From the NCBI GenBank assembly GCA_032716605.1, contig CM064523.1, forward strand, positions 38,932,215 through 38,996,214: 64,000 nt of DNA. Direction: 5' to 3'. The stretch is from Paralithodes platypus (Eukaryota > Arthropoda > Malacostraca > Decapoda > Lithodidae). How positions within the stretch are numbered: the first letter of the stretch is position 1; every line of letters starts with the position of its first letter. A model generated the notes under the pieces. That model was given only the letters and a program-made list of their open reading frames with translations, ran no database searches and was not told where the DNA came from. This document shows, in pieces, positions 20,038-31,799 of the stretch. The position numbers and the translations under genes were made by a program.

Positions 20038-20163
20038 TTAATTTCACCACAACACCAAACACCCCCAATGAAATCAATTAAAGTATATATGTGATCCACC
20101 GGGATTCGAACCTGGGTTATCACACACAGATTTTTGCCACCTTAACCATTACACCACCAGGAC
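20038..20163 (-). repeat. tRNA-derived SINE, second copy, with intact internal promoter
   Basis: On minus, TGGTGTAATGG (20146-20156) fits RNA polymerase III box A and GGTTCGAATCCC (20101-20112) is a perfect box B. The T stem around it can pair at four of five positions. The acceptor stem is not closed, so it is a SINE head rather than a functional tRNA. The tail runs to AAATTAATAAAATA at 20035. Confidence 0.75.
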
Positions 20164-20324
20164 GGTTAAAGGTTTATGCACACGACTAAGACTTATTATC
20201 CATTCTCGAATACTGGATATTAATCTAATCATGTTCATATTCCCAACCGCGCTATGGTAGGCCTAATGTTTAAGTGAGAGGAAGGAATATTCATGGGGCA
20301 CAGATCATATGCACTGTATAATTA

Positions 20325-20387
20325 TGATCCCTTCCGGGATCACAGCGTCAGGCAATAGATACAGTAGATAGATAGATATACAGTATA

Positions 20388-20442
<55 letters not shown>

Positions 20443-20462
20443 GTGTGTGTGTGTGTGTGTGT
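20325..20462 (+). repeat. RTE-like LINE 3' tail followed by (TA)n(GT)n
   Basis: CCCTTCCGGGATCACAGCGT then CAGGCAATAGATA and GATA units match the 3' end at 4420-4467. From 20388 it becomes (TA)n and then (GT)n to 20462. Only the last 50 bases of the LINE remain. Confidence 0.75.
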
Positions 20463-21355
20463 TATTTTTTCGATTCATCGTCATCTAAATTCGAATTTAT
20501 AAATGTGTTATTCGAGTGTTGTGTCTGGTCAATATAAAGCTGCAATTTCGGAATAAGACACCTGCTTTAACATGACAAATAATATAATAAGTTAATTAAC
20601 AATTATTAACGGATAATTCTAATTTAGACTAAATGATTTAGGCAATGTTTAGTTTGGAATCTTGGCTTGGTTAGGTTTAATAAGGTTAGTTATTTTTAAA
20701 AAGTAAGGTGATGCACTATTAACTTTCGTTACCTTCTCTAATTTAGCCTACTTAAGCTTATGTATTATCTAGCACCACCTCATATCATATAGTGAGGATA
20801 ATAGATATCGAGTTCCTCAACAACAAAATATTATGTAGTCCGTGAGTCGGTCAGTAGCGAAATCCTTTGTCCCTTAAAGGGGGAGGGAGGATCAGCTAGA
20901 ACTGGGTCCTTTGCCAGCAAATGGTCCAGCTCGAAGGCTTGCTGATCCATCAGTGGGAGTTTAATCTGGAGGTGGAACTCCCAGGCCCAACCTCCAGGGG
21001 CTATCTGCGCCACATAAATGGCGGGCGCAAAAGACATTAACATAATGTACATAATAATTGTAATTGAAATATAGATAGGTTAAAGAAAAAGCAAAAATAC
21101 GGCCATGAATTAGACTCAGCAACGAGAGAAAGAGAACAAAAAGAATTAAGGGAAAATATGTTACCAGTACCATCTCTCCCTGTCTCTGTCTCTCTCTCTC
21201 TCACACACACACACACACCCACACACCCACCTACTCCATTAACTAGAACACCCTACTTTACTTGAAACCAATAGTGGCGGCGGGTTGATGAAGGAATACC
21301 TAAGCAATGACGCAGTATATTATAGATCTTAACTTCACACTCATCAATGTCATCA
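20463..21355. other. No gene; one GC-richer unassigned block
   Basis: Mostly AT-rich. 20850-21020 is GC-richer and stays open on minus (73 codons with GGWAWEFHLQIKLPL), but no family is recognised. A CT/CA-rich microsatellite lies at 21178-21222. Confidence 0.4.
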
Positions 21356-21358
21356 ATA

Positions 21359-21579
21359 GCGGCTCGCTTGGTGTAGTGACTAGCGTCCGGACTTCCACCC
21401 AGAAGGCCAGGGTTCGCGCCCACGCTCGGCGCATTAAAGATTTTTCACAAGCACCGAGTCGTTACCATCCCTCATGAGCAAAGGGATGGGGTAGTAGTAC
21501 AGGACCCCAATGGAAATGCGCCTAATCGGCCTTATTGAGCTATTCTTAGCTAGCTTAGCATGCGCTAGCTTTAAGAACG

Positions 21580-21613
<34 letters not shown>
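21359..21613 (+). repeat. tRNA-derived SINE with (TTA)n tail, about 255 bp
   Basis: The head has a box A-like TTGGTGTAGTGACTAGCGT (21369-21387) and box B GGTTCGCGCC (21411-21420). An unrelated body of about 150 bp follows, with GCGCCTAATCGGCCTTATTG and AGCTAGCTTAGCATGCGC. It ends in (TTA)n at 21581-21613. This is a full-looking tRNA-SINE layout. A target duplication was not identified. Confidence 0.8.
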
Positions 21614-21614
<1 letters not shown>

Positions 21615-22084
21615 AAAACTGAAGAGGGTATTATTTTGTACATTTGTACTAATAACATTAGTATGGGTTAAGGGCTGTGGCGGGCGTGCCTCTGTGCCCG
21701 AGTCTGGCCTTCAACACCAACAAGTATGGGTTCCTCCCGCTCTCTCTCTCTCTCATACACAGGCTAAGAGACAAGCAACAGCTAAGTATGAAATTTGGCA
21801 CATGTACAGGGGAGTAAAAGAGATGAAGATCGGCACTGCCCAATTGTATTTGTTTTCTGAATTTGGTAAACATAGCATAACATATAATTATACCACAACT
21901 AAAAATATGATTTGTCCTACAAATCCCCTGCATCAGTTTATTTATTATTATTTTTTTTTTCAATCAACTCACAAAAGTAGTTTGTTTTAATTTGTTTTAG
22001 TACTTTTTCGATATCTTATCTAGTTTTCGAATCAGGCGATGAGAAAACTAGGGGAAATTTGTTTCCAATTTTTTTAGACTTTGA

Positions 22085-22660
22085 CGACATGCTTTGCATG
22101 ATCAGAAGGCAGTATATGAAAATGGCTATGGCAGTTTCTTCCACGCTTTCCAATGGTATATGACTAAAAATTGTACGATCAGTAGTTACTGACCTATTTA
22201 ATTTCAAACGTTGGTAATTTATGTTTTGAGAAAAAGGCCACAAAGTTTATAGTGTTTTTTGCGGTCCTATTCTATATAAAAATGTAATTTTAGCGAACTT
22301 TGAAATCGATAGGCTGGGTAACTATTGATCGTATGAAGATCATTCATATACTATTGGTAAACGTGTGGAAATGCCTATACCCTGTGTGATCCATTTGCTT
22401 CTACTCTCTCTCGTGCGCGCACAGCATGCTGTCAAAGTTGCAAACAATTGGAAATACAACTCAAAACATAATTTAACAAACTTTGAAAACAATTGTGTCA
22501 GTAACTACTGGTCATAGGAGGATCATTCATATACCATTGGAAAACACATGGAAAAGTTTATAAACTGGTAGAGCAATTTTCTCAAACTCCCACCTCCCCA
22601 ATACCACCCCTGCGATGTGTACACAGCATGCTGTTAAATTTGACAGGTGAAAAAACAAAA
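22085..22660. repeat. Three copies of a 90-180 bp repeat, one inverted
   Basis: TCATTCATATACCATTGGAA with GTAACTACTGGTCATAGGAG at 22501-22545, a variant at 22318-22380 (GTAACTATTGATCGTATGAA) 183 bp earlier, and an inverted copy at 22138-22227 (TTCCAATGGTATATGACTAA). ACAGCATGCTGT ends two of them (22421-22432, 22622-22633). The inverted pair could fold with arms of about 90 bases. Confidence 0.75.
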
Positions 22661-22884
22661 AAATACATAATGTATTACCCACACAAGTTGAAATAATGTA
22701 AACATAGACTCCTTGCCAAGCAGCTTCCAGCAATAAAATTGCACAGGCTTATGAATGGGTGTTGGATATCTAGTTTTACGGTTCTAACTGAAATGTTCAG
22801 GATTTATTTTTTCAAGCAACCCCCCCCCCATACCCCCCCCCCCCACATCCCTGTGCTTCACTCAACAGACTAGGCGAATGTCCT

Positions 22885-23320
22885 GAAACATGGCAGATGC
22901 CATTACACATAGAAGTGCAAGATAAAGCACATCGGCCAAGCAGATCCCAAATCAGTCTATCAACTACTGAGAAAGTATCCGGAAGTGACTGACTTTGAAA
23001 AGGATTTGGGTGTTTAGGTTAGCAGTGGCGTATTAAATTCCAAAGAGTCCATTGACGTGGAGAAAATAGCCCAGAAATAATCATATTCCCTATTTATATC
23101 TAAATAAGAAGATATTCCTATACGATGCTCTGATACGGCCTCTTCTAATGGCTGGAAGTTAGAAAAAACTTTAGCATTAGTATTTGTGGTAACTTTTTCA
23201 CATAATTATGACATCTGGAAAAAACTTCCCACAAAAGAAGTTAATAGTTCTTCAGTAGAGCTGTGCAAGAAGAGATTAAATAGTATTTTGTGCACTCTGC
23301 ATTGAGTGTAGCCTAGTGTC
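22885..23320 (+). pseudogene. Decayed CR1-like LINE RT tail
   Basis: Frames on plus read KHIGQADPKSVYQLLRKY then PEVTDFEKDLGV and, after a stop, SSGVLNSKESIDVEKIAQK. At 23210-23310 they read DIWKKLPTKEVNSSSVELCK followed by KRLNSIL. These are the post-catalytic KDLGV block and the W..LP.EVV...S...FK..LD tail of CR1/jockey-group RTs. It has stops throughout. A related 3' tail with GATACTAACTATTC lies at 48870-49065. Confidence 0.6.
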
Positions 23321-24290
23321 CACTTAAAATATACTCCCGGAAGGTTTCTGATATACTAACTATTCATTGGAACTCCTTGCAACTCTCCATACCTGACACT
23401 TCAATAAATAAATAATAACAAAAAGGTTATATATACTGCAGTTTCAACATGTGCTAAATTGGTCACACACCGACAGATCCTATGTACTTTGGATGTAGGA
23501 TATGTAATAATATCTATTTAAACTATCAAATCAGCTAGATGTCTTTGGGAAAACATGAACAGTGCAAGATATACACTTAATCATGTATATTTAATGCATA
23601 GACAAACGCAATCAGATATCAAACAACTATTAAACGAAGTCACTCAAAACATAGAGAATCCAATAGAGTAACAATATAAATTCAGCTTCATACCTGATGT
23701 TTCTCTCTATCATGAATCAACGCAGGTAAAATGGAAAGTGAAACAAATAACTAGACTGAGAGCAGTATGTCGTTCCCTGGAACTTCAGGAAGAGGAAGAA
23801 GAAGGAGAAGAGGAAAAAGAAAAAGAAGGAATTCAACAATGAAAATGTAACTGAAATGTGGAGGTGAAGAATATAAGATGGTTGAATGATAGAAAAATGA
23901 ACAACAAGGCAACAGAAAATCAGAGATGCTAAACGCAAACAAAATATATAAATAAATAAATCCCTTGACAATTTAGACTTATTATAGCAGTGAAATTCTA
24001 GCTATCATTAGACGATTATATTCAGCTTAGGAAGGATCTGTGAGAGTCAGTGGCATAATCAAGTTGGTTTTGGCCCTATATAATCCCTAAGATCCATTCT
24101 AAACTGCATGCACCCGTATCATCATAACCAGAATAAATGACCGTCTTGGTCTCCAGAAAGGATTAAAATACGAAATGCTAAATGTCAGTGAGCGAAATAA
24201 GTATCCTAAAACAAAACGATCAATATAGATAATAGTTCACCATTATTGTAACTAAACACACATACAGGTAAAGATGGGAATAGGCAGATT
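23320..24290. other. No recognisable feature
   Basis: AT-rich DNA. The Phe/Ser-rich minus frames at 23717-23971 are antisense to a GA-rich purine tract (23785-23835) and are not coding. Confidence 0.5.
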
Positions 24291-24294
24291 TTCT

Positions 24295-24570
24295 CTTAAG
24301 TGTTTTTTTTCTTCTTTGTCAGACCCCCTACTTCACCATGTTTAGTCCCATTAGTTTTGGGATTTTAAGACGTTCGCCCATTAGTTTGGCGATTAGAAGA
24401 CCATTCGCTCCATATCTCAAATTTTAAGACCTTTCGTTCCTTTTAGGCGATCGATAGCGAGCTTGTAATTTAGGAGGAACCGGCCTTTGGCCGGGATACT
24501 TTTAAACCAAAACATGTACACATTTATATCGCAGGGAGGTATTGGGAGTGTTGTTTAAGCTTGATGGAGG
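24295..24570 (+). repeat. Dispersed repeat D2, copy 1, with internal 30-bp subrepeats
   Basis: Units of CCCATTAGTTTNGGGATTT-TAAGAC repeat about three times (24345-24440), then GATAGCGAGCTTGTAAT, ACACATTTAT, GGGAGGTATTGGGAGTGTTG and AAGCTTGATGGAGGTC. The same order occurs at 37495-37780. Confidence 0.7.
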
Positions 24571-24599
24571 TCGAGGGACTAACTTATACATCTCCCTTT

Positions 24600-25105
24600 A
24601 ACCCTTTTATGGCCTTGGCCTTGTTCGTGACCTTGGGGCTGCTCGGTCAGGCAGCCTGGGGAACAGCAACAACAGTGGTGATGGGCTGATCTATCAGAGT
24701 GAGAGTTGAGCGTTCTCTGCCATACCCATAGCTTACTCCGACTGTTCCTTTTACTTATATATTTTCTAAATCTCAAGTGACGGTGTCTCTTACGTGGATT
24801 GACCTCCCTACTGCCAACCATAGAGGTTGGCAGATTGGGTGCCAAAGCGTCACATTTTTCCTTTGCCCCTCAACTTTCCCTTCATAATTGCTGAGAGACA
24901 CAGACCTTGGGTGGGGCTTTGGTATTCCGATCGTTTCCGCACCCTCCTCAGCTCCCCGCCTTGGATTGGCTTAGGTCACCCGGGCTTTAATAGTGGCAAG
25001 CAGGGAGGGTTTTGTGGGGGTGCTCTTTTATGGCCTTGGCCTTGCTCGGGACCCTGGGGCTGTTCGGCCAGACAGCCTGGGAAACAGCAACAACAACAAC
25101 AGCAA
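24600..25105. repeat. 80-bp direct repeat, 422 bp apart, with CAA tails
   Basis: CTTTTATGGCCTTGGCCTTG through CAGCCTGGGGAACAGCAACA occurs at 24604-24680 and 25024-25103; the second ends in a longer (CAA)n run. Possibly the end of a short retroelement. The open frame over it on plus (24827-25177) shows only the repeat's own bias. Confidence 0.65.
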
Positions 25106-25790
25106 ACAGCAACAACAACAACAACCCTTTTAGCATTTGATGATTGCGTGTATTCCTTTTATTGTGGCTGTCATTAGATGATTTTATTAAACTTTGGAAG
25201 GCCCTCTAGGAATAACAGGAGCTAGAATATATAACAATTGTTCTGAATTCCCGAAGTCCTTCCTAAGTTGAACAAAATCGTCTGCTAATAGCCTAATTAA
25301 AACTAAATAACACATCCTAATATTCTCGAGTATATCCCAGCTTTGCTATACACCACAAACCTCTGGACTACATCTTTGGTAATGAGGCCTAAAGCATAAC
25401 CATTGTAACACCTTCAGGATACCAGGACCACTTTTGACTTTATTCAGGCTAACATTGTATGGGTAATTATTAAGGTTTGAGAGGCTCTCTATAGATGTAA
25501 GGGGCAACATCTCTACTAACAACCCTCTGACCTCCAAAATTACCTTCTGAAGTTAATTAAAACCGTCTACAAATAGCCAGAATAATCGGAAGAAATGTGT
25601 TTCCGAAAGCTGATAGCAGGAAGGTTAGGATAATATATAACTTATTGAAACCCCGCTCCCTCTTACACATTATGATAAAATAATTAATACGAAATAATAA
25701 TCATATTCTATACTATATATACTGTATAATTATATATATAATATATAGTATATACTGTATATATATATTTATATATATATAAATCTGAAA
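25105..25790. other. No gene; AT-rich with a TATA microsatellite
   Basis: A TA-rich tract with ATATACTGTATA words lies at 25705-25785. Nothing else was recognised. Confidence 0.5.
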
Positions 25791-25794
25791 ATCA

Positions 25795-25957
25795 AACGTG
25801 AACATGATATTGAAGGATTTAAATAGTGTTCTACCCCACACCACGGCAATGGACTCTTACATGTCAAATAGATGCCAACAGGTCAAAAGTGAGCTAATAT
25901 GACTAATATAATTATGCAACTTACAGACTGGTAATATATTTATAATTATTTACATGA
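25795..25957 (-). mobile_element. Left half of a mariner-like MITE split by the LTR element
   Basis: GAAGGATTTAAATAGTGTTC, ACATGTCAAATAGATGCCAA and AAAGTGAGCTAATATGACT are the reverse complement of matching words at 52345-52470 in the intact relative at 51971-52566. The other half resumes at 34666, just after the LTR element. Confidence 0.65.
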
Positions 25958-28556
25958 TGTTACGGTTTGGGGTTGAATCCATAACACTAAGGACGTATCT
26001 CTAGAATTAAGGTTAACTTGTCCTTAAACTATTAATTCTTAAAGTTAGTTATGAGGTATAAATGAAAGTATATAAATAAAGTATAACTGATAAAAGTAAT
26101 AATTCAAATATCAAATATCCCAAGTTCTTAATTTATAATTAGTAAACCCCACTCACAAATCAGTCACTGGTTTGTATGGTTAAGCCATAGTAAAGTAATT
26201 ATGTTTTCAAATAAATTATGATATTCCTATTCCTATCAATTATTTATGAAGGGGGGTAGTTGTTTTAGTTTACGCAATAAAGATATAAATGGTAAAGTTC
26301 AAAGGCTCTGGGAAAATTATATGAACATTTATTTACACTATAAACACAAACAACAATTAATCTGAAGTAACATAATTTAGATATGATTTGATATGTTAAA
26401 AGATCCAAAAATAGTTATTCAAAAATAGTTAATCAACATCTATAAATAATAGTTCTCAACAGAAATAGTGAGGACAAATAAATCCGACCAATCTTTACAC
26501 TGTCGGAACACAAGACAAACCCAACTAACACACAATTCCTAATAGCCTAACTAAAGATGGCCAAAATATAAACAAAACTTAGCTGAGAAATACAGAGGTC
26601 ATGGCGAAAACTATATATAAATCCAGGCAGAAGGTAGTGGTAGATCCTGTCTCGTCACACTGTAGGTAACAACTGCCTACTCTTCCAATATCCTGGTACC
26701 TCGTCACCTTGTAATGGTAAACAAACATACAAACACACACACTGGGCCGGCCCACAGTCATACAAGAACGAAAGGAAACTCACACAACCAGAAAGGAAAC
26801 GCCACGAACCTCAATGAACCACTAGGAACAAAACCATGAATGAGATAACAAAACTTACTGGTCCAGCTCTAATGCATAGACTACATATAACCTAGACACT
26901 AAAGCGTGACGTCACACGGTTAGTTTGCCGCGCGTCCTAGGGATTTGGTGGCAGCACTATTGTATTGTACTGTAGCAAAGCACCTCAGTGGCTTGTCCTT
27001 ATTATATAGATAGTCTGTGCGCCGCACGCCCCTGCCAGCTGGCTTGCTGCAGTGTTTCCAAAGTTAAGGGAATATCCACAAAACGAGGGAGAATAGATTA
27101 AAGAGGGAACGTATTTAAGAGTTAATTAATGTTGTAAAAACACTTGTAAATTATTTAGTATAAATTAGATATATATATAAGCAAGATGAAAACCTTAAGT
27201 ATACATATACACTATAAAACATAGGCTACTCATATATCATGCAAGCTATATACCTTCAAGCAACACAACAAGAATTAAATTGTCATTTTGAATATAATGT
27301 ATGTTACATGTTATGTAGATGTTAATTTGTCAAGTAGCACTAAAACTGGACATTTATACTTATGACATCTAGGGATATTTTGTCCCACCATTGACGTTGG
27401 CAACTCCCGAATCTAACATCAACAATGGCGGGTGTTGGAGGAGTTTTGCTTGTGTACCTCCTCATAATGACGACAATTACACGATGACTGGCGCCTTTAC
27501 AGTAGCCTCTACTTATGTCTATTTAACCTGACAAGCGCGATATAGACGTAGGTGCTAGGGTAGTTATTTGTGCATTTCTAGCCCTGGATTCTGACAGAAT
27601 TAGTTATATTTACAATATAAACCATTATTTGTTTTCGGTATGCTTTTATTTTACATATATGATGTATATATGAACCTTCAAGAGTGCTAAAATAAGTGGG
27701 AAAAGCATTTGGGTGGTGAAAAACGAAGATATTGGCCACCCGGTCATAATCTCAGGCGAGAGAGAGAGACAGGCAGCCTTCCCCTCTCGCTGTCTGGGAG
27801 TCAACTGAGGAGAGCGGGGCGGTGTGTGCCGGTGTCTGGGTGTTGCATAACGATCTTTTATGCAACCCACTTGTGCTACATTATCGCGGGAGAGAAAAAT
27901 AACCGATAAATGATGATAATAAGAGGAAAAATAGGTGATAATTGAGGAGGGGAGGGAGGGGGGAATAAGGTGGGGAAGGAGGGGAGGGGGGTGGGTGAGA
28001 TTTACATGGATGAGTACTGGAGGGGAATTATCTCACCTAGAGACAAATTCCTTTGTTTTGATAGGCCTTTTTTTTTTATGGAAGGCTTTTTTTATGGTCC
28101 TGCTTCCGTGAGGCCTATCGCGTTCCCTATAGGAAGCCTTCCGTGAGGCCTATCGCGCTTGCCGGGTTAACTATGTCATGTCTGCAGAGTCTCTGGATAA
28201 TGTTCAATTGCTTATTAATAGCGTTATTAGTACAAGGTAGGGATTATTACGAATTAATGAGGACCAAGGACAAGGATAGTCAATATAATGTCTGTGTGGG
28301 GACCCTCCCCTCCCATTGTCCTTTGCGATCGTGCTGCCATCTCTCGAACGCGCGGCTCACTATTTACAGATTTGTGGCGTCTTCTTTCGTGTCTAGATAT
28401 TATGTAGTCAATGCTCTAATGGTCTCAACTAGGTTTCATGAATACAATATATACACTAAACAAACCAATGAACCCGAACACAATGAACATGGGTGGTATT
28501 CACAAATACAAATCTTTCCAGTAACATGTACAGTTGGACCCCAAACTACCAGTACA
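25958..28556 (-). repeat. 3' LTR of the LTR element, split by a TIR transposon
   Basis: Plus-strand edges are TGTTACGG (25958) and CCAGTACA (28556), so the LTR reads TG...CA on minus. Removing 26875-28413 and one copy of the duplication leaves about 1,050 bases collinear with 33621-34665. On minus, a purine tract GGAGGGAGGAATATTA (about 28557-28572) directly precedes it and is the likely polypurine tract. Confidence 0.85.
26875..28413. mobile_element. Non-autonomous TIR transposon, 1539 bp, 8-bp target duplication CTCTAATG
   Basis: CTCTAATG at 26867-26874 and 28414-28421. The uninterrupted LTR at 34513-34525 reads CTCTAATT-GTCTC once, so the duplication is verified apart from one base. Terminal repeats of about 30 bases: CAT-GACTACATA then CTAGACAC-AAAG in both orientations, with GCCGCGCGT near each end. 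An 8-bp duplication is typical of hAT and of P elements; the CATWGAC end does not decide. No transposase frame. Confidence 0.85.
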
Positions 28557-28700
28557 TAATATTCCTCCCTCCTTAAGAGATTTATTCAGGGAAAATAAAT
28601 TTAGGTTAACCTTTATCACCTAAAAGATAAAGCAGACACTTTTATACCCTAAATTATAAACACATAACTGAAACATACCACTAACCATAACCACTCCAAA

Positions 28701-30141
28701 TTATACACGAGACAACATATCTGCAATCACATTGTCTTTTCCCTTGATGTGACATATTTCTAAGTTATAGGACTGCAACATGAGAGCCCACCTCATCAAT
28801 CGTTGATTATGATTCTTCATTTTATGTAAGAATTTCAAGGGGTTATGGTCAGTGTATACTTCTATGACATATTTGGCATTATTCAAGTAAACATCAAACT
28901 TATTGAGAGCAAACACAAGAGCTACACACTCCTTTTCAATAGTACTGTTATGTTGTTGACAAGTCTTTAATTTGTAAGAAGCATAACATAAAGGATGCAG
29001 TACTCCAGATTCACTACATTGCAACAGAACAGCACCAATCCCTTTATCACTTGCGTCGACCTGGAGTGTAATAGGTTTATTGCAGTCAGGAGACTTCAAA
29101 ATAGGAGCACTGATCAATGTAGCTTTAAGTTTGTTGAAGGACTCTCTACATTCACTTGTCCAGACAAATTTATTTTTGGGACTTACAAGGTCAGTCAGGG
29201 GAGCAGACACGTCAGCAAAGTTGGGCACAAAGCGACGGTAATAACCAGCCATTCCGATGAAACGCATCACTGCCTTACGATCCCGGGGTTCAGGCAGTGA
29301 CGAGATGGCTTCAACTTTGGCATTCACAGGGCTTACTTCTCTTCCCCCCCCCCCCCCCAACAAGATGTCCCAGAAACACCAGCTTGGCATGTCCGAACTC
29401 ACTTTTTGAGAGATTTACGGTAAGTTCAGCTGCTGCCAGCCGTTCGAACAGTAGTCGCAGTCGGGACAAATGCTCTTGCCATGTTCTACCGTAGATAACC
29501 AAGTCATCCAGATAAGAGTGTACACCTTCCAAACTCCCAGTCACATGGTGCATCAGTCGCTGGAACGTTGCAGGGGCGTTTACCATGCCGAAAGGTAGAA
29601 CATTATACTGAAACAACCCGTGTGGAGTAACGAAGGCAGATATGTTTTTAGCCCACTCAGACAGCCTTACATGATAATATCCCGAGAGCAGGTCCAGTTT
29701 AGTAACAAATATAGCCACCCCAAGTTGGTCAATGATGTCATCTATACGGGGTAGGGGATAGCAATCTTGGCAGGTCAAATTATTCACCAGACGATAGTCA
29801 GTGCACATTCGGTGTGTTCCATCTGGTTTAGGGACTAGGATACATGGTGATGCCCACTCGCTGCAACTCTTCTCTGCCAGTCCGTTGTCCAGTAGGAACT
29901 CCACCTCCCGGCGCATGATCTCCCCCTTCCAAGGACTAAAACGGTAGGGGTGCTGCTTCACAGGTCGGGCACCCTCCTGCAACACCACATCATGTTCGAC
30001 TAGTGGACATTGATGAGGCACATCATGGCACAGCTGAGGAAAATCAGAGAGCAGGCAACGCAGATCTCCACGTTGGGCATCCGTCAAGTGCTGTAATTTA
30101 ACATGAATGTTAGCAAGAATGTCAGAGTTTTCAATTTGCAA
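28701..30141 (-). pseudogene. Reverse transcriptase and RNase H of the LTR element
   Basis: The RT copies element RNA and RNase H removes the template. In the N-terminal frame (30141-29311) are RPVKQHPYRFSP, CILVPKPDGTHRMCTDYR, FVTKLDLLSGYYHVRL, the LPFGMVNAPATFQRLM block and the catalytic YLDD at about 29503-29514. The frame breaks at a run of about 17 C (29342-29358), turning a glycine codon run out of phase. It continues in 29402-28701 with KAVMRFIGMAGYYRRFVPNF, then RNase H: LQVDASDKGIGAVLLQ, the EKECVALVFALNKFDVYL block and VYTDHNPLKFLHKM. Otherwise all active-site residues are present. Confidence 0.9.
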
Positions 30142-31350
30142 TCCTTCATAGACCTCATCTCCATTATATCCCTATCATTCTGATCCTCCTTTCTAATGGC
30201 TACAACATTAACAGGACGGGCATGATAGAGTTTCAAGGAATTAATATGCATAACGCTTTTTCCTTTTCTCCGATCTGGTGTTGTAATGAGATAATTGACA
30301 TCACCTAACTTCTCTTCAACAGAATATGGTCCAAAAAACTTACATTGTAAAGGATGTTTTGGGATATGCAACAATGCTAGTACTAGATCACCAGGATTAA
30401 GTTCTCTGTCTACACTTTTCAAATCATAATGGGATTTCATTTTTCTCTGAACCTCATCCAAGTTATTTAAAGCTACTTGCCATGCAGATTTGAGTCGCTC
30501 CCTGAATTTCTCAACATACACAAGTAAAGGTTTGTCATCCTGAATCTCCAACCATGTGTCTTGTAACATGTGTAATGGACCTCTCACTTCATGCCCAAAC
30601 ACGAGTTCACATGGTGCAAAGCCTAGAGACTCTTGAACAGTGGTCCTGATAGCCCACAGTACAAACTGAACTCCAGAGTCCCAGTCAGCATTATTATCTG
30701 CACAATACTTTGTAAGAGCTGACTTTAGAGTTTGATGAAAGCGTTCAAGTGCCCCCTGGGACTCTGGATGACCAGCAGAGGAGTGGAATTGTTTAATCCC
30801 CATTTCATGCATAATCTGTGATTTTTTTTTAGAGGTAAATTGCTACCTAAGTCTGACTGAATAGACTTTGGAATACCATAAAGGGTAAAACACTTAGTGA
30901 GGGTTTCTACTATAGTCTTAGCTTTGATGTTTTTCAAGGGAAATGCCTCAGGAAACCTAGTAGCGGAACACATGACTGTTAACAGATATTCATTGCCTTT
31001 ACTTGTCTTGGGTAAAGGACCCACGCAGTCAATAATAATTCTAGTGAAAGGCTCTCCAGCAACTGGAATAGGTTTAAGAGGAGCTGGCTTGATAGGCCTA
31101 TTTGGCTTTCCTGCTAATTGGCAACTGTGACAGGTTTTGCAATAGGATGCTACAGAATGTCTTAATTTGGGCCCAAAAAAAACATTGCAGAATTCTATAT
31201 GAAGTCTTGTTAACCCCCAAGTGTCCACCACTAAGGTCATGCGCAATTTCGATAATCTGACTCCTGAACTTCAGTGGTACAACAATCTGGTGAATCTCCT
31301 GCCATGTATGATTAGCTGGAGTATGTGGGTGTCTAAACCTTCTCATCAGA
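30084..31350 (-). pseudogene. Integrase of the LTR element, located upstream of RT
   Basis: This would join element cDNA to host DNA. The zinc-binding H-H-C-C part is split over two frames: HDLSGGHLGVNKTSYRIL (about 31210-31155) and YCKTCHSCQLAGKPNRP. Core: the first Asp in IIIDCVGPL (about 31030), the second in IQSDLGSN (about 30853) and Glu in GALERFHQTLK (about 30746), giving a complete D-D-E triad. The C-terminal GPY-like part is FFGPYSVEEKLGDVNYLI (about 30330). Frameshifts fall at an A/T run at 30822-30831 and at 31172-31179, both homopolymers. Its end abuts the RT start at 30141. Confidence 0.9.
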
Positions 31351-31799
31351 ATACCAGTTTTCATGTAAAAACACTGGGGAAAATCACTAACCTCAATCTC
31401 ATGTACAGCTCTATCATACAGAGGGACTAATTCTGGGTCTCTTCTTTGGGCTTCTATCAAGGTCTCTACATCTGTGATAATGTTACTCACTTCTTTCAAT
31501 CCTTTGTCATCATTAAATAATTTATCCAAATTAAGGTTGTCATCATGGGTAGCATTGGCTTTCCCTTGGTCATGAAAAGGTTTGGAGTTATTACCGATTC
31601 CATTTTTGTACACATTACTCATACTCCTGGTAACTGCACAAACAGGAAACAAAGTGGGAAATTTCTCTTCTAAATCGTTAGTATTATTTACTTCTAAGGG
31701 CACAGTATTTACTACAGGATCTGGCACCACCTTCTCACCAGCCAAATCGTTACCCAACAGAAGATGAATTCCATCAATAGACATAGTATCCTTCATCCC

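Larger units (their letters stand above)
19225..20310. repeat. Segment duplicated in tandem, first unit carrying a MITE, second empty
   Basis: Unit 1 is 19225-19414 plus 19895-19990; unit 2 is 20035-20310. They share AATTTCACCACAACACCAAA, AGGACGGTTAAAGGTTTATG, ATACTGGATATTAA and then TCTAATCATGTTCATATTCC to GGGGCACAGATCATAT. In unit 1 the sequence is interrupted exactly at GGATA-TTAA by the 480-bp MITE. In unit 2 GGATATTAATCTAATC is continuous. Confidence 0.9.

Noticed and set aside
20095..20163. Functional tRNA gene on the minus strand
   Set aside because: Boxes A and B are good but the acceptor stem cannot close and there is no normal anticodon arm. The sequence occurs as dispersed copies, so it is a SINE head.
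24827..25177. Gln/Thr-rich protein gene
   Set aside because: The polyglutamine comes from a (CAA)n tail of a dispersed repeat, and the same DNA recurs at 24604-24680.
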